A stretch of DNA of 64,000 nucleotides, taken from Chitinophagales bacterium (GTDB taxonomy: Bacteria > Bacteroidota > Bacteroidia > Chitinophagales > LD1). Numbering within the stretch: the stretch's first letter is position 1; each line of letters begins with the position of its first letter. A program made the translations under genes and the position numbers. The stretch spans positions 34,937 to 98,936 of the forward strand of contig JAEUUZ010000041.1 in assembly GCA_016786765.1 (NCBI GenBank), written 5' to 3'. A model generated the notes under the pieces. That model did no database searches. It had not been told where the DNA came from and saw only the letters and a list, made by a program, of their open reading frames with translations. Below, in pieces: positions 1 to 9,387 of the stretch.

Positions 1-1
1 G

Positions 2-703
2 GATCAAAAACAAACTGTTGAAACACTTCGGCATCTTACCATTGAAGAAACATATGAGCTTTCTGATGCCATTGTGCAGAACGATTGGAAAGGCATTAAA
101 GAAGAAGTGGGCGATTTGCTTTTACACATTGTGTTCTATGCGAAATTAGGGGAAGAAAAAGAGTTGTTTGATGTGGCCTCTATCATCAATACCTTGTGCG
201 ATAAATTAATTTCTCGTCACCCCCATATTTATGGCGATGTAAAGGTAGCCGATGAAGAAGAAGTGAAACGCAATTGGGAGCAACTGAAAATGAAAGAAGG
301 TCGAAGCTCAGTAATGGGTGGTGTTCCGGCTTCATTGCCATCGTTGATAAAAGCAGTTCGCATTCAAGAAAAAGCCAAACAAGTAGGCTTTGAATGGGAT
401 GATATTGAAGATGTTTGGAGTAAAGTAACAGAAGAGCTAGGTGAATTGCGGGAAGAAGTAAAAACGAATCATACTGAAAATATTCAGAAAGAATACGGAG
501 ACGTGATGTTTGCGCTGGTGAATTACGGACGATTTTTGAATCTAGATCCTGAATATTGCCTAGAACTTTCCAATCAAAAATTCTTGAAACGTTTCCGTTA
601 TATTGAAGAACAGGCCGCTTTGGCGAATAAGAAAATGGCGGATATGACTTTAGGTGAAATGGACAAAATTTGGAACGAAGCAAAAGAAAAAGGAATAGCA
701 TAA
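2..703 (+). CDS. mazG: Nucleoside triphosphate pyrophosphohydrolase MazG (5' end missing)
   Basis: MazG hydrolyses (d)NTPs to NMP and pyrophosphate and is a cytosolic housekeeping or nucleotide-pool-cleaning enzyme. The reading frame is open from base 2, so the true start lies upstream; a GTG at 74 is internal because the residues before it (EETYEL, then SDAI) already match the family. Two MazG halves are visible: the first has EEVGDLLLH followed by FYAK, the second VTEELGELREEV followed by KEYGDVMFAL. These are the acidic EExxE and ExxD metal-binding helices. The ending GEMDKIWNEAK is typical. Confident in the family; the missing N-terminus is probably about 30-40 residues. Confidence 0.93.
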   Translation, partial: DQKQTVETLRHLTIEETYELSDAIVQNDWKGIKEEVGDLLLHIVFYAKLGEEKELFDVASIINTLCDKLISRHPHIYGDVKVADEEEVKRNWEQLKMKEGRSSVMGGVPASLPSLIKAVRIQEKAKQVGFEWDDIEDVWSKVTEELGELREEVKTNHTENIQKEYGDVMFALVNYGRFLNLDPEYCLELSNQKFLKRFRYIEEQAALANKKMADMTLGEMDKIWNEAKEKGIA

Positions 704-765
704 CTAAATTCGGTGCGATTTTTGCAGCAATTGATAGTTAGCAACCTACAGAAAACATTGGGCGT

Positions 766-3700
766 TTGAAAAAATACACTACATATATTCTTCCTATAAT
801 TGGAGCGTTAGCATTGCTCTATGTGATTTTTGTACCCTCAGAAAAAACCGTTAAAGAATCTGCCGCTGTTTTCAGCAATTACATAATACAACAAGAAAAA
901 AAGTTCACAGAAATACTTCCCGGCCTTGCTGACACACTATGTACTAATGCTGATTTAATTGCATATAAAGAGCACAAAGACCTCCCCTTTGATTTGTTAT
1001 TGTACAAAAACGATTCCATTATTGCTTACACTTCAAACAGAAGCATCCCTACACTTCCCGTTTCGCTAATCGAACAGCGTTCTGTTATAATATCGCTCAA
1101 CAACGGTTGGTATTTCTTACAGAAAAGCAAAAAGAACGATAGCGAAATTGTTGCACTAAGTTTATTAAAAGACAATTTCAAAATCGAAAATGAATTTCTA
1201 AAAAATCAAATTCATTTCTCAAACACTATTTCTTCGAACCTAGCTATCTCCGATCAAAATATTGCAGGGAGTATTCCAATTCGGAACATTGACGGAAAAA
1301 ATGTAGGGTATGTATACATCAATTCAACTTTACCGGATGTAACGCTGAACATATATTCACTACTCAGCATATTGGCCATTTTATGTATAGCCTTGTTTTA
1401 TATATGGCAACTCTGTTTTAATGTTGCTCAAAAACTTAATCCCTTAGCCGGCTTTGGCTTAATGGCTATTCTTCTTTTTAGTGTACGGGTAATTATGATT
1501 TCAGGGGAGTTCCCAAAAGAATTGAGCCAATTACAATTATTCTCTCCAACACTCTATGCTTCGTCTTACTTTGCCAATTCACTCGGACAACTTTTCATTA
1601 GCATCCTCTTTCTTTTATTGCTTGCAGGATTTGCTACTTACATTAACATTAAAGATTTTATCGTAACAAAGCATTCGAAATTTCTGACGGGTGTAATGGG
1701 TTTGATAACCGCTTTGCTCACAACCGTTTTAGCGATGCTTTTTCATTCGCTTATACTGGACTCCATCATTTCTCTAGAGCTATACGATGTGATATCGCTT
1801 TCGGCCTATAGTATGCTCGCCTTATTATGCATTATCCTCTATTTGGTGATTCATTTTCTGGTTTCCAAAATCACTTTTTCCATTGGGTTGAAAAAAGAAA
1901 ACATCAAATTGTTTCTCACCTGCACGTCATTATTCATGCTCATCTTCGAATATTGGTTTTTAGGTATTGATGAAATTGCTGTGAGCATTTATAGCTACTT
2001 ATGGATCCTTGTTTTCATTTTTATAAGTTATCAGTTAATAGAAAGCCGAGGGAAGTGGATTTTCAGTTGGAGTTTGTCGCCAATGGTACTTTTTATGTAC
2101 TCCATTTTAATGATGTTTTTGTTGGAGAATTTTTATGAAACCAAAGAGAGGCAACAACGTTTATTTTTCGGAAACAAATTGGTAGCTGGACATAACTATG
2201 CAGCGGAATATGGCTTTAAGGAAATTAGCAATCAACTAAAAACCGACAAATTTTTGCAATCCTATTTTTCGTCTAATTTGATTGGATATAGAGAGTTGAA
2301 AGAAAGGCTTTCCGTGATTTATCTCAAAAACTATTTCCAGAATTACGATTACGATATTTATTTTTTCGACAAGCAAAACAACTGCATTAAATCATCGGAT
2401 TCGTTGGCAGAACGCCAAATCGTTGATAAGATAAAATACATAACTAATGATAGTTTAATCTTTTTGGAAGATTCTGTTTTTCAAACCGGCTATTTAGGTT
2501 TTTTACAATTAAAAGATGATACGACCTTTTGGGGGAAAGCAGCATTTTTGTTTAAACCGAAACTGTATAACACACAAAATGTTTACCCTGAATTATTGGT
2601 AAACAATAGGATTTGGGCCGGCAATACAAAGAAAAACTACAATTATGCTATATATAGCAACGATAAACTTTTGATTCAAAATGGCGATTACCCATACCCT
2701 TATTATTGGGATAAAGCGATGGATAATGAATCATGGAAAACGTATTTCATGGATACCAAGGCATGGGAACATTTGGTCATCAAAGAAAACAATGTCAAGA
2801 AAGTTATTGTATCTATAGAACAAGAAGGATTCTTTGAACCACTTGCAAGTTTTTCATACTTTTTTATTGTTTTAACCTTCTTTACTACCCTAGCCTGGTT
2901 AATTAACCAATTTGTTTTGAAAAAACGATTAAATAGAGACAATGATGAAATTATCAAAATGTCGTTTCAAAGTAAGATTCAATTGGCCATGTTATCCATT
3001 ATTGCTTTCTCCTTTTTAGTAATTGGCATTATTACCGTTTCCTTTATTCACAAGCAATACGACAATTACTACTCGGAACGATTTTCGAGAAAAGTAAAAT
3101 CAATTTTAACCGGTTTAGAATATGTGCTAGAAGATAAAGGATTAAAATCGAACGACCGCTCCGATGTGCTGCAAATTGAAGCCGCTAAACTTAGTGATAT
3201 CAATAACATTGATATCAATATATTCAACACATCAGGGGAACTTGCATTAAGTACACGCCCCGAGATTTATACCAATGGGTTGATTTCGAAAATGATGTCG
3301 CCCATCGCCTTCGATAAAATGACCATCAGCAATGAGAATCAATTTGTGCAACCCGAAAAAATAGGCACGCTTGATTACTCTTCGTTTTATGTACCGTTGC
3401 GCAACAAACAAAAAAACACCTTAGGCTTTGTCAATATACCTTACTTCGAAAAATCGAAAGATGTAGACAGTGAAGTGTCTTCGTTCCTAGTGACTTTGCT
3501 AAATGTATACGCCTTCTTGTTCTTGTGTGCCGGTATTATTTCTTTCTTCATTTCGAACTCAATCACTCGTCCGCTTCGTTTTATTAGCGAAAAAATCAGA
3601 AGACTGAATTTAGATAAACGCAACGAGCCTATCCAATGGAAAAGTAATGATGAAATTGGTCGGTTAATTAACGAGTACAATAAAATGATTTATGCATTGG

Positions 3701-4407
3701 AAGACAGTGCAAAACAATTGGCAAAAAGCGAACGAGAAACGGCATGGCGACAAATGGCTCGTCAGATTGCCCATGAAATCAAGAATCCGCTTACGCCAAT
3801 GAAATTGTCGATTCAGTATTTACAGCGTGCTATTGATGAAAACAATCCGAATGTGAATGAAATGGCGAAGAAAGTGAATCGCACCCTTATTGAGCAAATC
3901 GATAATCTTTCGGCCATTGCTACTGCCTTCTCATCGTTTGCTCAAATGCCAAAACCTAATAACGAGTATATCGACCTAAACATCACTATTTCCGATATTG
4001 TTGGATTGTTCCAAAACGAAGGAGAGGTGAAACTTACGTTCAATTCATACATTCCAACAGCCGATGTATTTGCCGATAAAAATCAATTGATATCGGTATT
4101 CAACAATTTGATTAAAAACGCTATTCAAAGTATTCCGGAAGACAAAGAAGGATTGATAGATGTGATTGTATTGGAAGAATACGGCCAAATCAAAGTGGTA
4201 GTAATGGATAATGGAAGCGGGATTCCGAAAGATCAGCACGACAAAGTATTTGTTCCGAATTTTACTACAAAATCGTCCGGAACGGGATTAGGGTTAGCGA
4301 TCTCCAAGCAAATCATAGACAACAGTAAGGGTAAAATTTGGTTCGAGTCGGAAGTTGGAACCGGCACTAAGTTCTATGTAACTTTGCCAAGTGTTATTCC
4401 ATCTTAG
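766..4407 (+). CDS. Large multi-transmembrane sensor histidine kinase, NtrY-like
   Basis: A 1213-residue membrane sensor kinase. Residues 1-25 form a first membrane helix, a roughly 170-residue extracytoplasmic part follows, and helices cluster between about 195 and 455. A second soluble region (about 460-695), helices near 700 and 740, a third sensor region (770-900), a final helix near 910-930 and a HAMP-like linker come next. The kinase core has His1003 in the H-box HEIKNPLTPMKLS, a G1 box DNGSGIP, an F-box and a G2 box GTGLGLAIS. The start is TTG; no nearby ATG fits better. No response regulator is adjacent, so it is an orphan kinase here. Its stop overlaps the convergent NfeD gene by 4 nt. 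The core arrangement resembles NtrY, but the extra membrane domain makes the signal unpredictable. Confidence 0.9.
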   Translation: MKKYTTYILPIIGALALLYVIFVPSEKTVKESAAVFSNYIIQQEKKFTEILPGLADTLCTNADLIAYKEHKDLPFDLLLYKNDSIIAYTSNRSIPTLPVSLIEQRSVIISLNNGWYFLQKSKKNDSEIVALSLLKDNFKIENEFLKNQIHFSNTISSNLAISDQNIAGSIPIRNIDGKNVGYVYINSTLPDVTLNIYSLLSILAILCIALFYIWQLCFNVAQKLNPLAGFGLMAILLFSVRVIMISGEFPKELSQLQLFSPTLYASSYFANSLGQLFISILFLLLLAGFATYINIKDFIVTKHSKFLTGVMGLITALLTTVLAMLFHSLILDSIISLELYDVISLSAYSMLALLCIILYLVIHFLVSKITFSIGLKKENIKLFLTCTSLFMLIFEYWFLGIDEIAVSIYSYLWILVFIFISYQLIESRGKWIFSWSLSPMVLFMYSILMMFLLENFYETKERQQRLFFGNKLVAGHNYAAEYGFKEISNQLKTDKFLQSYFSSNLIGYRELKERLSVIYLKNYFQNYDYDIYFFDKQNNCIKSSDSLAERQIVDKIKYITNDSLIFLEDSVFQTGYLGFLQLKDDTTFWGKAAFLFKPKLYNTQNVYPELLVNNRIWAGNTKKNYNYAIYSNDKLLIQNGDYPYPYYWDKAMDNESWKTYFMDTKAWEHLVIKENNVKKVIVSIEQEGFFEPLASFSYFFIVLTFFTTLAWLINQFVLKKRLNRDNDEIIKMSFQSKIQLAMLSIIAFSFLVIGIITVSFIHKQYDNYYSERFSRKVKSILTGLEYVLEDKGLKSNDRSDVLQIEAAKLSDINNIDINIFNTSGELALSTRPEIYTNGLISKMMSPIAFDKMTISNENQFVQPEKIGTLDYSSFYVPLRNKQKNTLGFVNIPYFEKSKDVDSEVSSFLVTLLNVYAFLFLCAGIISFFISNSITRPLRFISEKIRRLNLDKRNEPIQWKSNDEIGRLINEYNKMIYALEDSAKQLAKSERETAWRQMARQIAHEIKNPLTPMKLSIQYLQRAIDENNPNVNEMAKKVNRTLIEQIDNLSAIATAFSSFAQMPKPNNEYIDLNITISDIVGLFQNEGEVKLTFNSYIPTADVFADKNQLISVFNNLIKNAIQSIPEDKEGLIDVIVLEEYGQIKVVVMDNGSGIPKDQHDKVFVPNFTTKSSGTGLGLAISKQIIDNSKGKIWFESEVGTGTKFYVTLPSVIPS

Positions 4408-5741
4408 TGCATCTTTTTTACAATTAAATAGTTGGCGCGAATACCCACTACTAAAACACTTGTACCTACCGGAATAAATGCACCATCTGCATTTGCGTCA
4501 AACGTTTCATCGTTAATTTCAATTTTTCCTTGTGGACGTAAATCTGTAACAACTACAGCCGTTTTCCCAACCTGTAAATCCAATTTTGACTCTTTTACAC
4601 TGAATCCTTCGTTGGACATCATTTCCGATTTTACGCTCATTTTACGAAAAGCACCGGAATCAAAAAATCGCTTGCCGAAAAAAAGTACCAATGCTAATGG
4701 GAAGGCTAAAGCCAGTGATACAATCAACAATGAATTGGCAAAGGAGCCTTTTGCAACAAAAGTAAAATCAAAAATTAGATTCCTTACCATGGCCAACGAC
4801 AAGCCCGAAATAATCAATAGTATACCTAAAATACCTGTAAGACCGAAGCCGGGAATAACAAAAATTTCGAGCAGCAATAGCAGCAAGCCCAAAACAAAAA
4901 GTGCAATTTCCCAATTGGCGGCCAAACCATCCATATATAAAGGCAAGAAATAGAATACAGCTGCTACACCGGCAATGGCAATGGGGATAAGCGTTCCCGG
5001 AGCCTTAAACTCCATAAACAATCCTCCGAAAATTAACAGCAACAAAATTCCTGATACCGATGGAGATAAAAAGAAAAGCACTAGTGTATCGGCAAACGAA
5101 TTTTGTTGCTCTACCAATCGCGTATCGTTACTTAATCGATGAAGAATGTCTTTTTCATCGTTCACTTTGGCATTGCAATACCCCATTTTAATGGCTTCTT
5201 CAGTAGTGAGAGATACAATTTTCCCATCTTCTTTCAAGCTATCGATAATCAAATGTTCATCGGCCATACCTTCCGCTATTAGCGGATTTCTACCTGTTTC
5301 TTCAGCTGTGGCGCGCATTTTCTTGCGCATATACGATTGATATTTTTCGGGCATTAATTCGCCCTGTTGATTCACTACACAAGCAGCACCAATGGTTGCC
5401 CCGGAGGCCATGTAAATACTATCGCAAGCAATGGCAATCAATGCCCCTGCTGAAGCTGCGTTGTTTTTCACATACACCAATGTTGGGATCTTGCTTTTTA
5501 ACAAGAGGGTTCTGATTTTATCGCCATCGTCTACTGTTCCCCCATAAGTATCTAAAGTAAGGAGAATGAAATTGGCTTTCTCCTTTTCAGCTTGTGTTAA
5601 AGCAGCTTCAGTCAATCTTGTCATAGATGGACCAATCTCTTGGTTGATAGTATAGTGAAAAACCGTCTGTTGTGCAGCGTTACTGTTTATTATATAGCAC
5701 AACAACATTAAAAAGGATGTGCATATGTTTTTGTATTTCAT
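4404..5741 (-). CDS. NfeD-family membrane-bound serine protease (ClpP class)
   Basis: A 445-residue NfeD1-type protein. It has an N-terminal signal or anchor (1-22) and a ClpP-fold protease domain (about 25-215) with the strand TLDTYGGTVDDG and the nucleophile motif NNAASAGALIA, Ser97. Four to five hydrophobic helices (about 220-345) follow, then a C-terminal OB-fold NfeD domain (about 375-445, with VGKTAVVVTDLRPQGKI). Such proteins are linked to stomatin-like partners and membrane-protein quality control. No stomatin gene is adjacent in this window. It converges with the sensor kinase (4-nt overlap) and diverges from the LysM gene. Confidence 0.88.
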   Translation of the reverse strand: MKYKNICTSFLMLLCYIINSNAAQQTVFHYTINQEIGPSMTRLTEAALTQAEKEKANFILLTLDTYGGTVDDGDKIRTLLLKSKIPTLVYVKNNAASAGALIAIACDSIYMASGATIGAACVVNQQGELMPEKYQSYMRKKMRATAEETGRNPLIAEGMADEHLIIDSLKEDGKIVSLTTEEAIKMGYCNAKVNDEKDILHRLSNDTRLVEQQNSFADTLVLFFLSPSVSGILLLLIFGGLFMEFKAPGTLIPIAIAGVAAVFYFLPLYMDGLAANWEIALFVLGLLLLLLEIFVIPGFGLTGILGILLIISGLSLAMVRNLIFDFTFVAKGSFANSLLIVSLALAFPLALVLFFGKRFFDSGAFRKMSVKSEMMSNEGFSVKESKLDLQVGKTAVVVTDLRPQGKIEINDETFDANADGAFIPVGTSVLVVGIRANYLIVKKMH

Positions 5742-5763
5742 GAGGTATAATATAGAAAGTAAA

Positions 5764-5771
5764 TAATTTTG
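5764..5771 (+). promoter_or_regulatory. Putative -7 box TAATTTTG for the LysM gene
   Basis: TAATTTTG fits the Bacteroidota -7 consensus TAnnTTTG and lies 17 nt before the ATG of the LysM gene, leaving a short leader. No TTTG or TTG sits at the expected 19-21 nt upstream, so the assignment rests on one element. Confidence 0.4.
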
Positions 5772-5788
5772 GTCAAAATAATATCAGG

Positions 5789-6853
5789 ATGCAAAAGTAC
5801 TTTCTTTTCACAGTTTGTTTACTCATCAATGTAATTGCCTTTGCGCAAAAAGGCGCTAAGTATAAAACAATCACTGTACAACCTAAACAAACATTATACG
5901 GAATTGCCAGAACGTACAATGTTCCTGCTAGTGAAATTAAAAAATCTAACCCACAATATGCGCCCGATTTTAAATTCAAGATTGGCGACAAAATCAAAAT
6001 CCCTTTGGGTGCAGTAACTACTACCACTAAAGCGGTTGAACCAAAAACAGAAAAAGCTATAGAGAAAAATGCAGACACGCAAGCCGTAAAAGCGGAAGAG
6101 CGAAAAAGCAATGTTGTTGCGGCAGATGTTCCCACTCCAAAAGTTAAAACCGCTACAACGCCATCCATTCATGTAGTGAAGAAAGGTGAAACACTTACCG
6201 GTATTGCCAAAAGCAATGGAATGACCTTGAAGGACATTCGTTCATTGAATGGCTTTAGTGAAAACGTGAACGTTAAAATCGGACAAAAAATCAAAGTAAA
6301 ATCAAAAGATAATGCCGTTGCGGTGAAAGCCGAAAAAGCACCAACTGCCCCGGTGATCTATAAACCAATTCAAGAAAAGCAGGATGTTATTGAAGTAAAA
6401 GAGGCGAAAACGGAACCATCATCATTAGGCGAAGTGCCCGCTCCTAAAGAAGAACAGAGAACGTATAGTTACGGTATAGCGCCTGCACCGCTCCCTACAA
6501 CTGCAGTAGCTACTTCACCTTCTTCAACTGGTAAACCCATAACTGGAGAACTTGAAAATACTTACAATACCGCTTTCAATAAAAACTCTAAAAAAACAGT
6601 GCGAGGGTTAGGTTATGTTGGAACAGATGCCAATATTCCAAATTCATCGTCTGCCCTTTATAACTATGCCGAAGTAGGCGATGTAATTAAAGTAGTTAAC
6701 TTAATGAGTAAAAAAGTGGCTTACTTGAAAGTTGTTGGCAAACTAACTATCAATGACGAAACCGGACAAAACATTATTCAAATTCTTCCGGAAACCGCTA
6801 GAATGATGAGTGCCAACGAAAACAAGTTCTTAGTAGAGGTAACCAGTTATTAA
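5789..6853 (+). CDS. LysM-domain peptidoglycan-binding secreted protein
   Basis: A 354-residue exported protein with a signal peptide (residues 1-18, ending AFAQ). Two LysM modules are seen: about 26-74 (TITVQPKQTLYGIART) and about 126-172 (HVVKKGETLTGIAKSNG). They are joined by a Lys/Ala/Glu-rich linker, and a second low-complexity linker with Pro and Thr follows. The last 110 residues contain VGDVIKVVNLMSKKVAYLKV and look like a double-psi-beta-barrel (RlpA-like) domain, though I cannot confirm this by alignment. It probably acts on or anchors to the cell wall. Its stop overlaps the stop of lplA by 4 nt. Confidence 0.85.
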   Translation: MQKYFLFTVCLLINVIAFAQKGAKYKTITVQPKQTLYGIARTYNVPASEIKKSNPQYAPDFKFKIGDKIKIPLGAVTTTTKAVEPKTEKAIEKNADTQAVKAEERKSNVVAADVPTPKVKTATTPSIHVVKKGETLTGIAKSNGMTLKDIRSLNGFSENVNVKIGQKIKVKSKDNAVAVKAEKAPTAPVIYKPIQEKQDVIEVKEAKTEPSSLGEVPAPKEEQRTYSYGIAPAPLPTTAVATSPSSTGKPITGELENTYNTAFNKNSKKTVRGLGYVGTDANIPNSSSALYNYAEVGDVIKVVNLMSKKVAYLKVVGKLTINDETGQNIIQILPETARMMSANENKFLVEVTSY

Positions 6854-7764
6854 AAAAAGATTCCCTTCATCAATTGCTGAACAATGTGTTGAGGGTGAAT
6901 TTCATTTAACAAAGGTTGTACTGCTTCAGGATGAAATTCAACACCATCAAGCGCTTCCAGCAACAATTGTGTTGTTACACTTCGCACGTTAAATAAACAA
7001 CCATTTTCAATACTGAACGTTAAATCTCCTTTTTGGATTTGGGCTTTTGGCGACTTACCGTAAATCCAAGTTTTTGTAGCATACTGCTCTTCTGCTAATT
7101 GGTGTATCGCTAATAATTGGTCCTTAGTTAATACAATCTTTTTTGCAATTGGAAGATACTTTGTTAAGGTAGTTTTGAAATCTTCAAAAGAGCTAGCATA
7201 GACCTCGCTTAAATTCATTACCGGACTGCGTACCGATGATACCGCCTTGGTTTCGACAGTAAATGCATTCGGCTTTAATGCCAAGCGAAGTTGCTCCAAA
7301 TTCGCCTGAAAAAGCAATGTACCATGACTTAGAATATTCTTCCGATTCGTAAACTGTGCATTGCCCGAAATCTTTTTGCCTTGAAAAAGAATATCATTCC
7401 GTGGCGAAAAAGCAGCATCTATACCCATTTTCCCTAATGCATCTACTACAGGTTGATTAAACCATTTATAGTTATTTACTTTTTGCTCATCAAAGGCAGA
7501 AATAAAAGAAAAACACAGATTCCCTTGATCGTGATATACTGTTCCTCCACCGGAAACACGTCTTACAATTATACTTTGTGGATTGAAAATGTAATTCCAG
7601 TTCACTTCGCTCCACAAACATTGATTTTTGCCAATAACTACACAGGGTTGATTTACATAAAGCAACAACACCTCTTCAGCAAAGGAGGCATTGCGCACCA
7701 ACCACTCTTCGGCAGCGGCATAAAAATAAGGCGATTGATGTTCAGGTAATTCAAGTAGTATCAC
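6850..7764 (-). CDS. lplA: Lipoate-protein ligase
   Basis: A 304-residue ligase that activates free lipoate with ATP and attaches it to lysines of E2 and GcvH proteins. Family motifs are VVIGKNQ, RRVSGGGTVYHDQGNLCFS (RRxSGGGxVxHD) and the catalytic-lysine region FQGKKISGNAQF, with HGTLLF after it. The C-terminal part (about 235-304) is the accessory domain. The start is GTG at 7764 and fits a promoter that places transcription start at or next to the GTG, so the mRNA may be leaderless. Partners elsewhere in this window are lipA (13369) and the lipoylated PDH E2 (19981). Confidence 0.92.
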   Translation of the reverse strand: MILLELPEHQSPYFYAAAEEWLVRNASFAEEVLLLYVNQPCVVIGKNQCLWSEVNWNYIFNPQSIIVRRVSGGGTVYHDQGNLCFSFISAFDEQKVNNYKWFNQPVVDALGKMGIDAAFSPRNDILFQGKKISGNAQFTNRKNILSHGTLLFQANLEQLRLALKPNAFTVETKAVSSVRSPVMNLSEVYASSFEDFKTTLTKYLPIAKKIVLTKDQLLAIHQLAEEQYATKTWIYGKSPKAQIQKGDLTFSIENGCLFNVRSVTTQLLLEALDGVEFHPEAVQPLLNEIHPQHIVQQLMKGIFF

Positions 7765-7768
7765 TCGT

Positions 7769-7799
7769 CAAAACTAATCTTCCATTTCGGATACACAAA
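7769..7799 (-). promoter_or_regulatory. Promoter of lplA: TTTG-N19-TAGTTTTG
   Basis: On the minus strand TTTG (7799-7796) is followed after exactly 19 nt by TAGTTTTG (7776-7769). This is a full match to the Bacteroidota -33/-7 consensus. Only four bases (ACGA) separate the -7 box from the GTG start, so the predicted transcript begins at about the first codon. Confidence 0.75.
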
Positions 7800-7904
7800 T
7801 CATCATAAAACTGAAATTATTTTAAGGGAAAGCTTTTAAGTACACACATTTTTTTAAGATTTGTACTGAAGTAGTTTTCTTCAACCCAAAAACGAGTAGT
7901 ACGC

Positions 7905-8753
7905 ATGATCAAGCTTACCGAATGCCCACGAGATGCCATGCAAGGCTTGAAAAGGTTCATTCCAACCGACACCAAGGTGGAATACCTTAACAAGTTATTG
8001 AAGGTAGGGTATTATGCGCTTGATTTCGGTTCGTTTGTTTCGCCAGGTATTATTCCCCAAATGGCCGATACAGAGCAGATTGTGGACCGATTGGAACTCG
8101 ACCAAACCCAAACAAAACTCATTAGCATTATCGCTAACGAACGTGGTGCAGAAAAGGCCGCAAGTTTTGCACAAATTCATTATTTAGGATTCCCGTTTTC
8201 GATTTCAGAAACGTTTCAAAAAAGAAATACCAACTCAACCATTGAAGAATCGTTACATCGTGTAGAGCACATTCAATCGATTTGTGTGAACAGTAAAAAA
8301 GAGTTGATACTCTATGTTTCTATGGGTTTCGGTAATCACTACGGTGATCCCTACTCGCCTGAAATTGTAGAACAGTGGGTTGAAAAGTTGCAAGGCTTAG
8401 GCATTACAACCTTTATGCTATCCGATACAGTGGGGGTTGCCAATCCGCAAACTATTACTCAATTATTCAACTCGCTTATTCCAAAATATCCTACACTTGA
8501 AATTGGAGCACACTTACATACTGCACCGCATAATTGGAAAGAAAAAGTGGATGCAGCTTATAACAGCGGTTGTACACGTTTCGACTCGGTGATTCGCGGC
8601 TTTGGAGGTTGCCCGATGGCAGAAGATGATTTAATTGGCAATATGCCAACTGAAAATTTGATGAATTACTTTGACCCGGCTAAAGATTTCGGTCCGAACT
8701 TTTCATTACATGCCTTTGAGGATGCATTAAGGGCTTCCAACCTTGTTTTCTAA
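7905..8753 (+). CDS. Hydroxymethylglutaryl-CoA lyase
   Basis: A 282-residue TIM-barrel lyase of the HMGL-like family, which cleaves HMG-CoA to acetoacetate and acetyl-CoA in leucine breakdown. The start LTECPRDAMQGL matches the family's N-terminal ExxPRDGxQ metal/substrate motif, here with Cys-Pro and Met variations. GAHLHTAPHNW gives the metal-binding HxH. DSVIRGFGGCPMAEDD carries the catalytic cysteine loop GGCP. The length is close to the bacterial norm. It stands alone, convergent with the PRTase gene (3 nt apart); no other leucine-degradation genes are nearby. Another HMGL-like aldolase remains possible. Confidence 0.85.
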   Translation: MIKLTECPRDAMQGLKRFIPTDTKVEYLNKLLKVGYYALDFGSFVSPGIIPQMADTEQIVDRLELDQTQTKLISIIANERGAEKAASFAQIHYLGFPFSISETFQKRNTNSTIEESLHRVEHIQSICVNSKKELILYVSMGFGNHYGDPYSPEIVEQWVEKLQGLGITTFMLSDTVGVANPQTITQLFNSLIPKYPTLEIGAHLHTAPHNWKEKVDAAYNSGCTRFDSVIRGFGGCPMAEDDLIGNMPTENLMNYFDPAKDFGPNFSLHAFEDALRASNLVF

Positions 8754-8756
8754 AGA

Positions 8757-9257
8757 CTAGAGCAAATAGGCATTTACTTTCTTCTTCTCGAATTCCACCA
8801 GAATATGTTCTTTCAGCGTAGTTGAAAGCGACATCCCAACAAAATCGGCAGCCACAGGGAACAGCTTATGTTTTCTGTCGACCAATACCGCAATTTGCAC
8901 CTTTTTAGGATTTTCGTCCATAATCGGTTTCAAGGCATAAAAGGCCGTTTTACCGGTGTTAGCTACGTCATCCACCAAAATCACTACCTTATTTTTCAAA
9001 TTCGTTTTGCCTTTATGAAAAACGATAGCCTCATCTAAAGGATTCAGTTTATTTAATTCCAAGCTCAAAATATCGATGGCGATATTCGAAAAGGCTTGAA
9101 TGTTGGCTTTCAGCAATTCGGCATATGCCAAGCCATTGGGCACGATGCCAATCAACACCAACTCCTTCTCATCAAAGTTGTCTTCAACAATTTGGTAAGC
9201 AATACGCTTCGTTTTCTGCACAATGGTATCGTGATCGAGTATTTGTGTTCGTGACAT
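8757..9257 (-). CDS. Phosphoribosyltransferase family protein (PyrR-like)
   Basis: A 166-residue type I PRTase. The PRPP-binding motif is VVILVDDVANTGKTAF (about residues 90-105). The N-terminal block IAYQIVEDNFDEKELVLIGI resembles PyrR and hypoxanthine PRTases. PyrR proteins are uracil PRTases or pyrimidine attenuators, but no pyrimidine gene is adjacent, so the base specificity is open. The ATG at 9257 is the only sensible start. Confidence 0.85.
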   Translation of the reverse strand: MSRTQILDHDTIVQKTKRIAYQIVEDNFDEKELVLIGIVPNGLAYAELLKANIQAFSNIAIDILSLELNKLNPLDEAIVFHKGKTNLKNKVVILVDDVANTGKTAFYALKPIMDENPKKVQIAVLVDRKHKLFPVAADFVGMSLSTTLKEHILVEFEKKKVNAYLL

Positions 9258-9387
9258 AGACTAGATTTAGGCGCAAAATTTTGCTTTGCTAAGCAAATAT
9301 AAAGAAGTGGAATAAGGAAACCTTGCCAGTAAATATTATTTCATTGGAAATTGTTCACTTTCTTACTAATCCATCCATCGGATAAAG

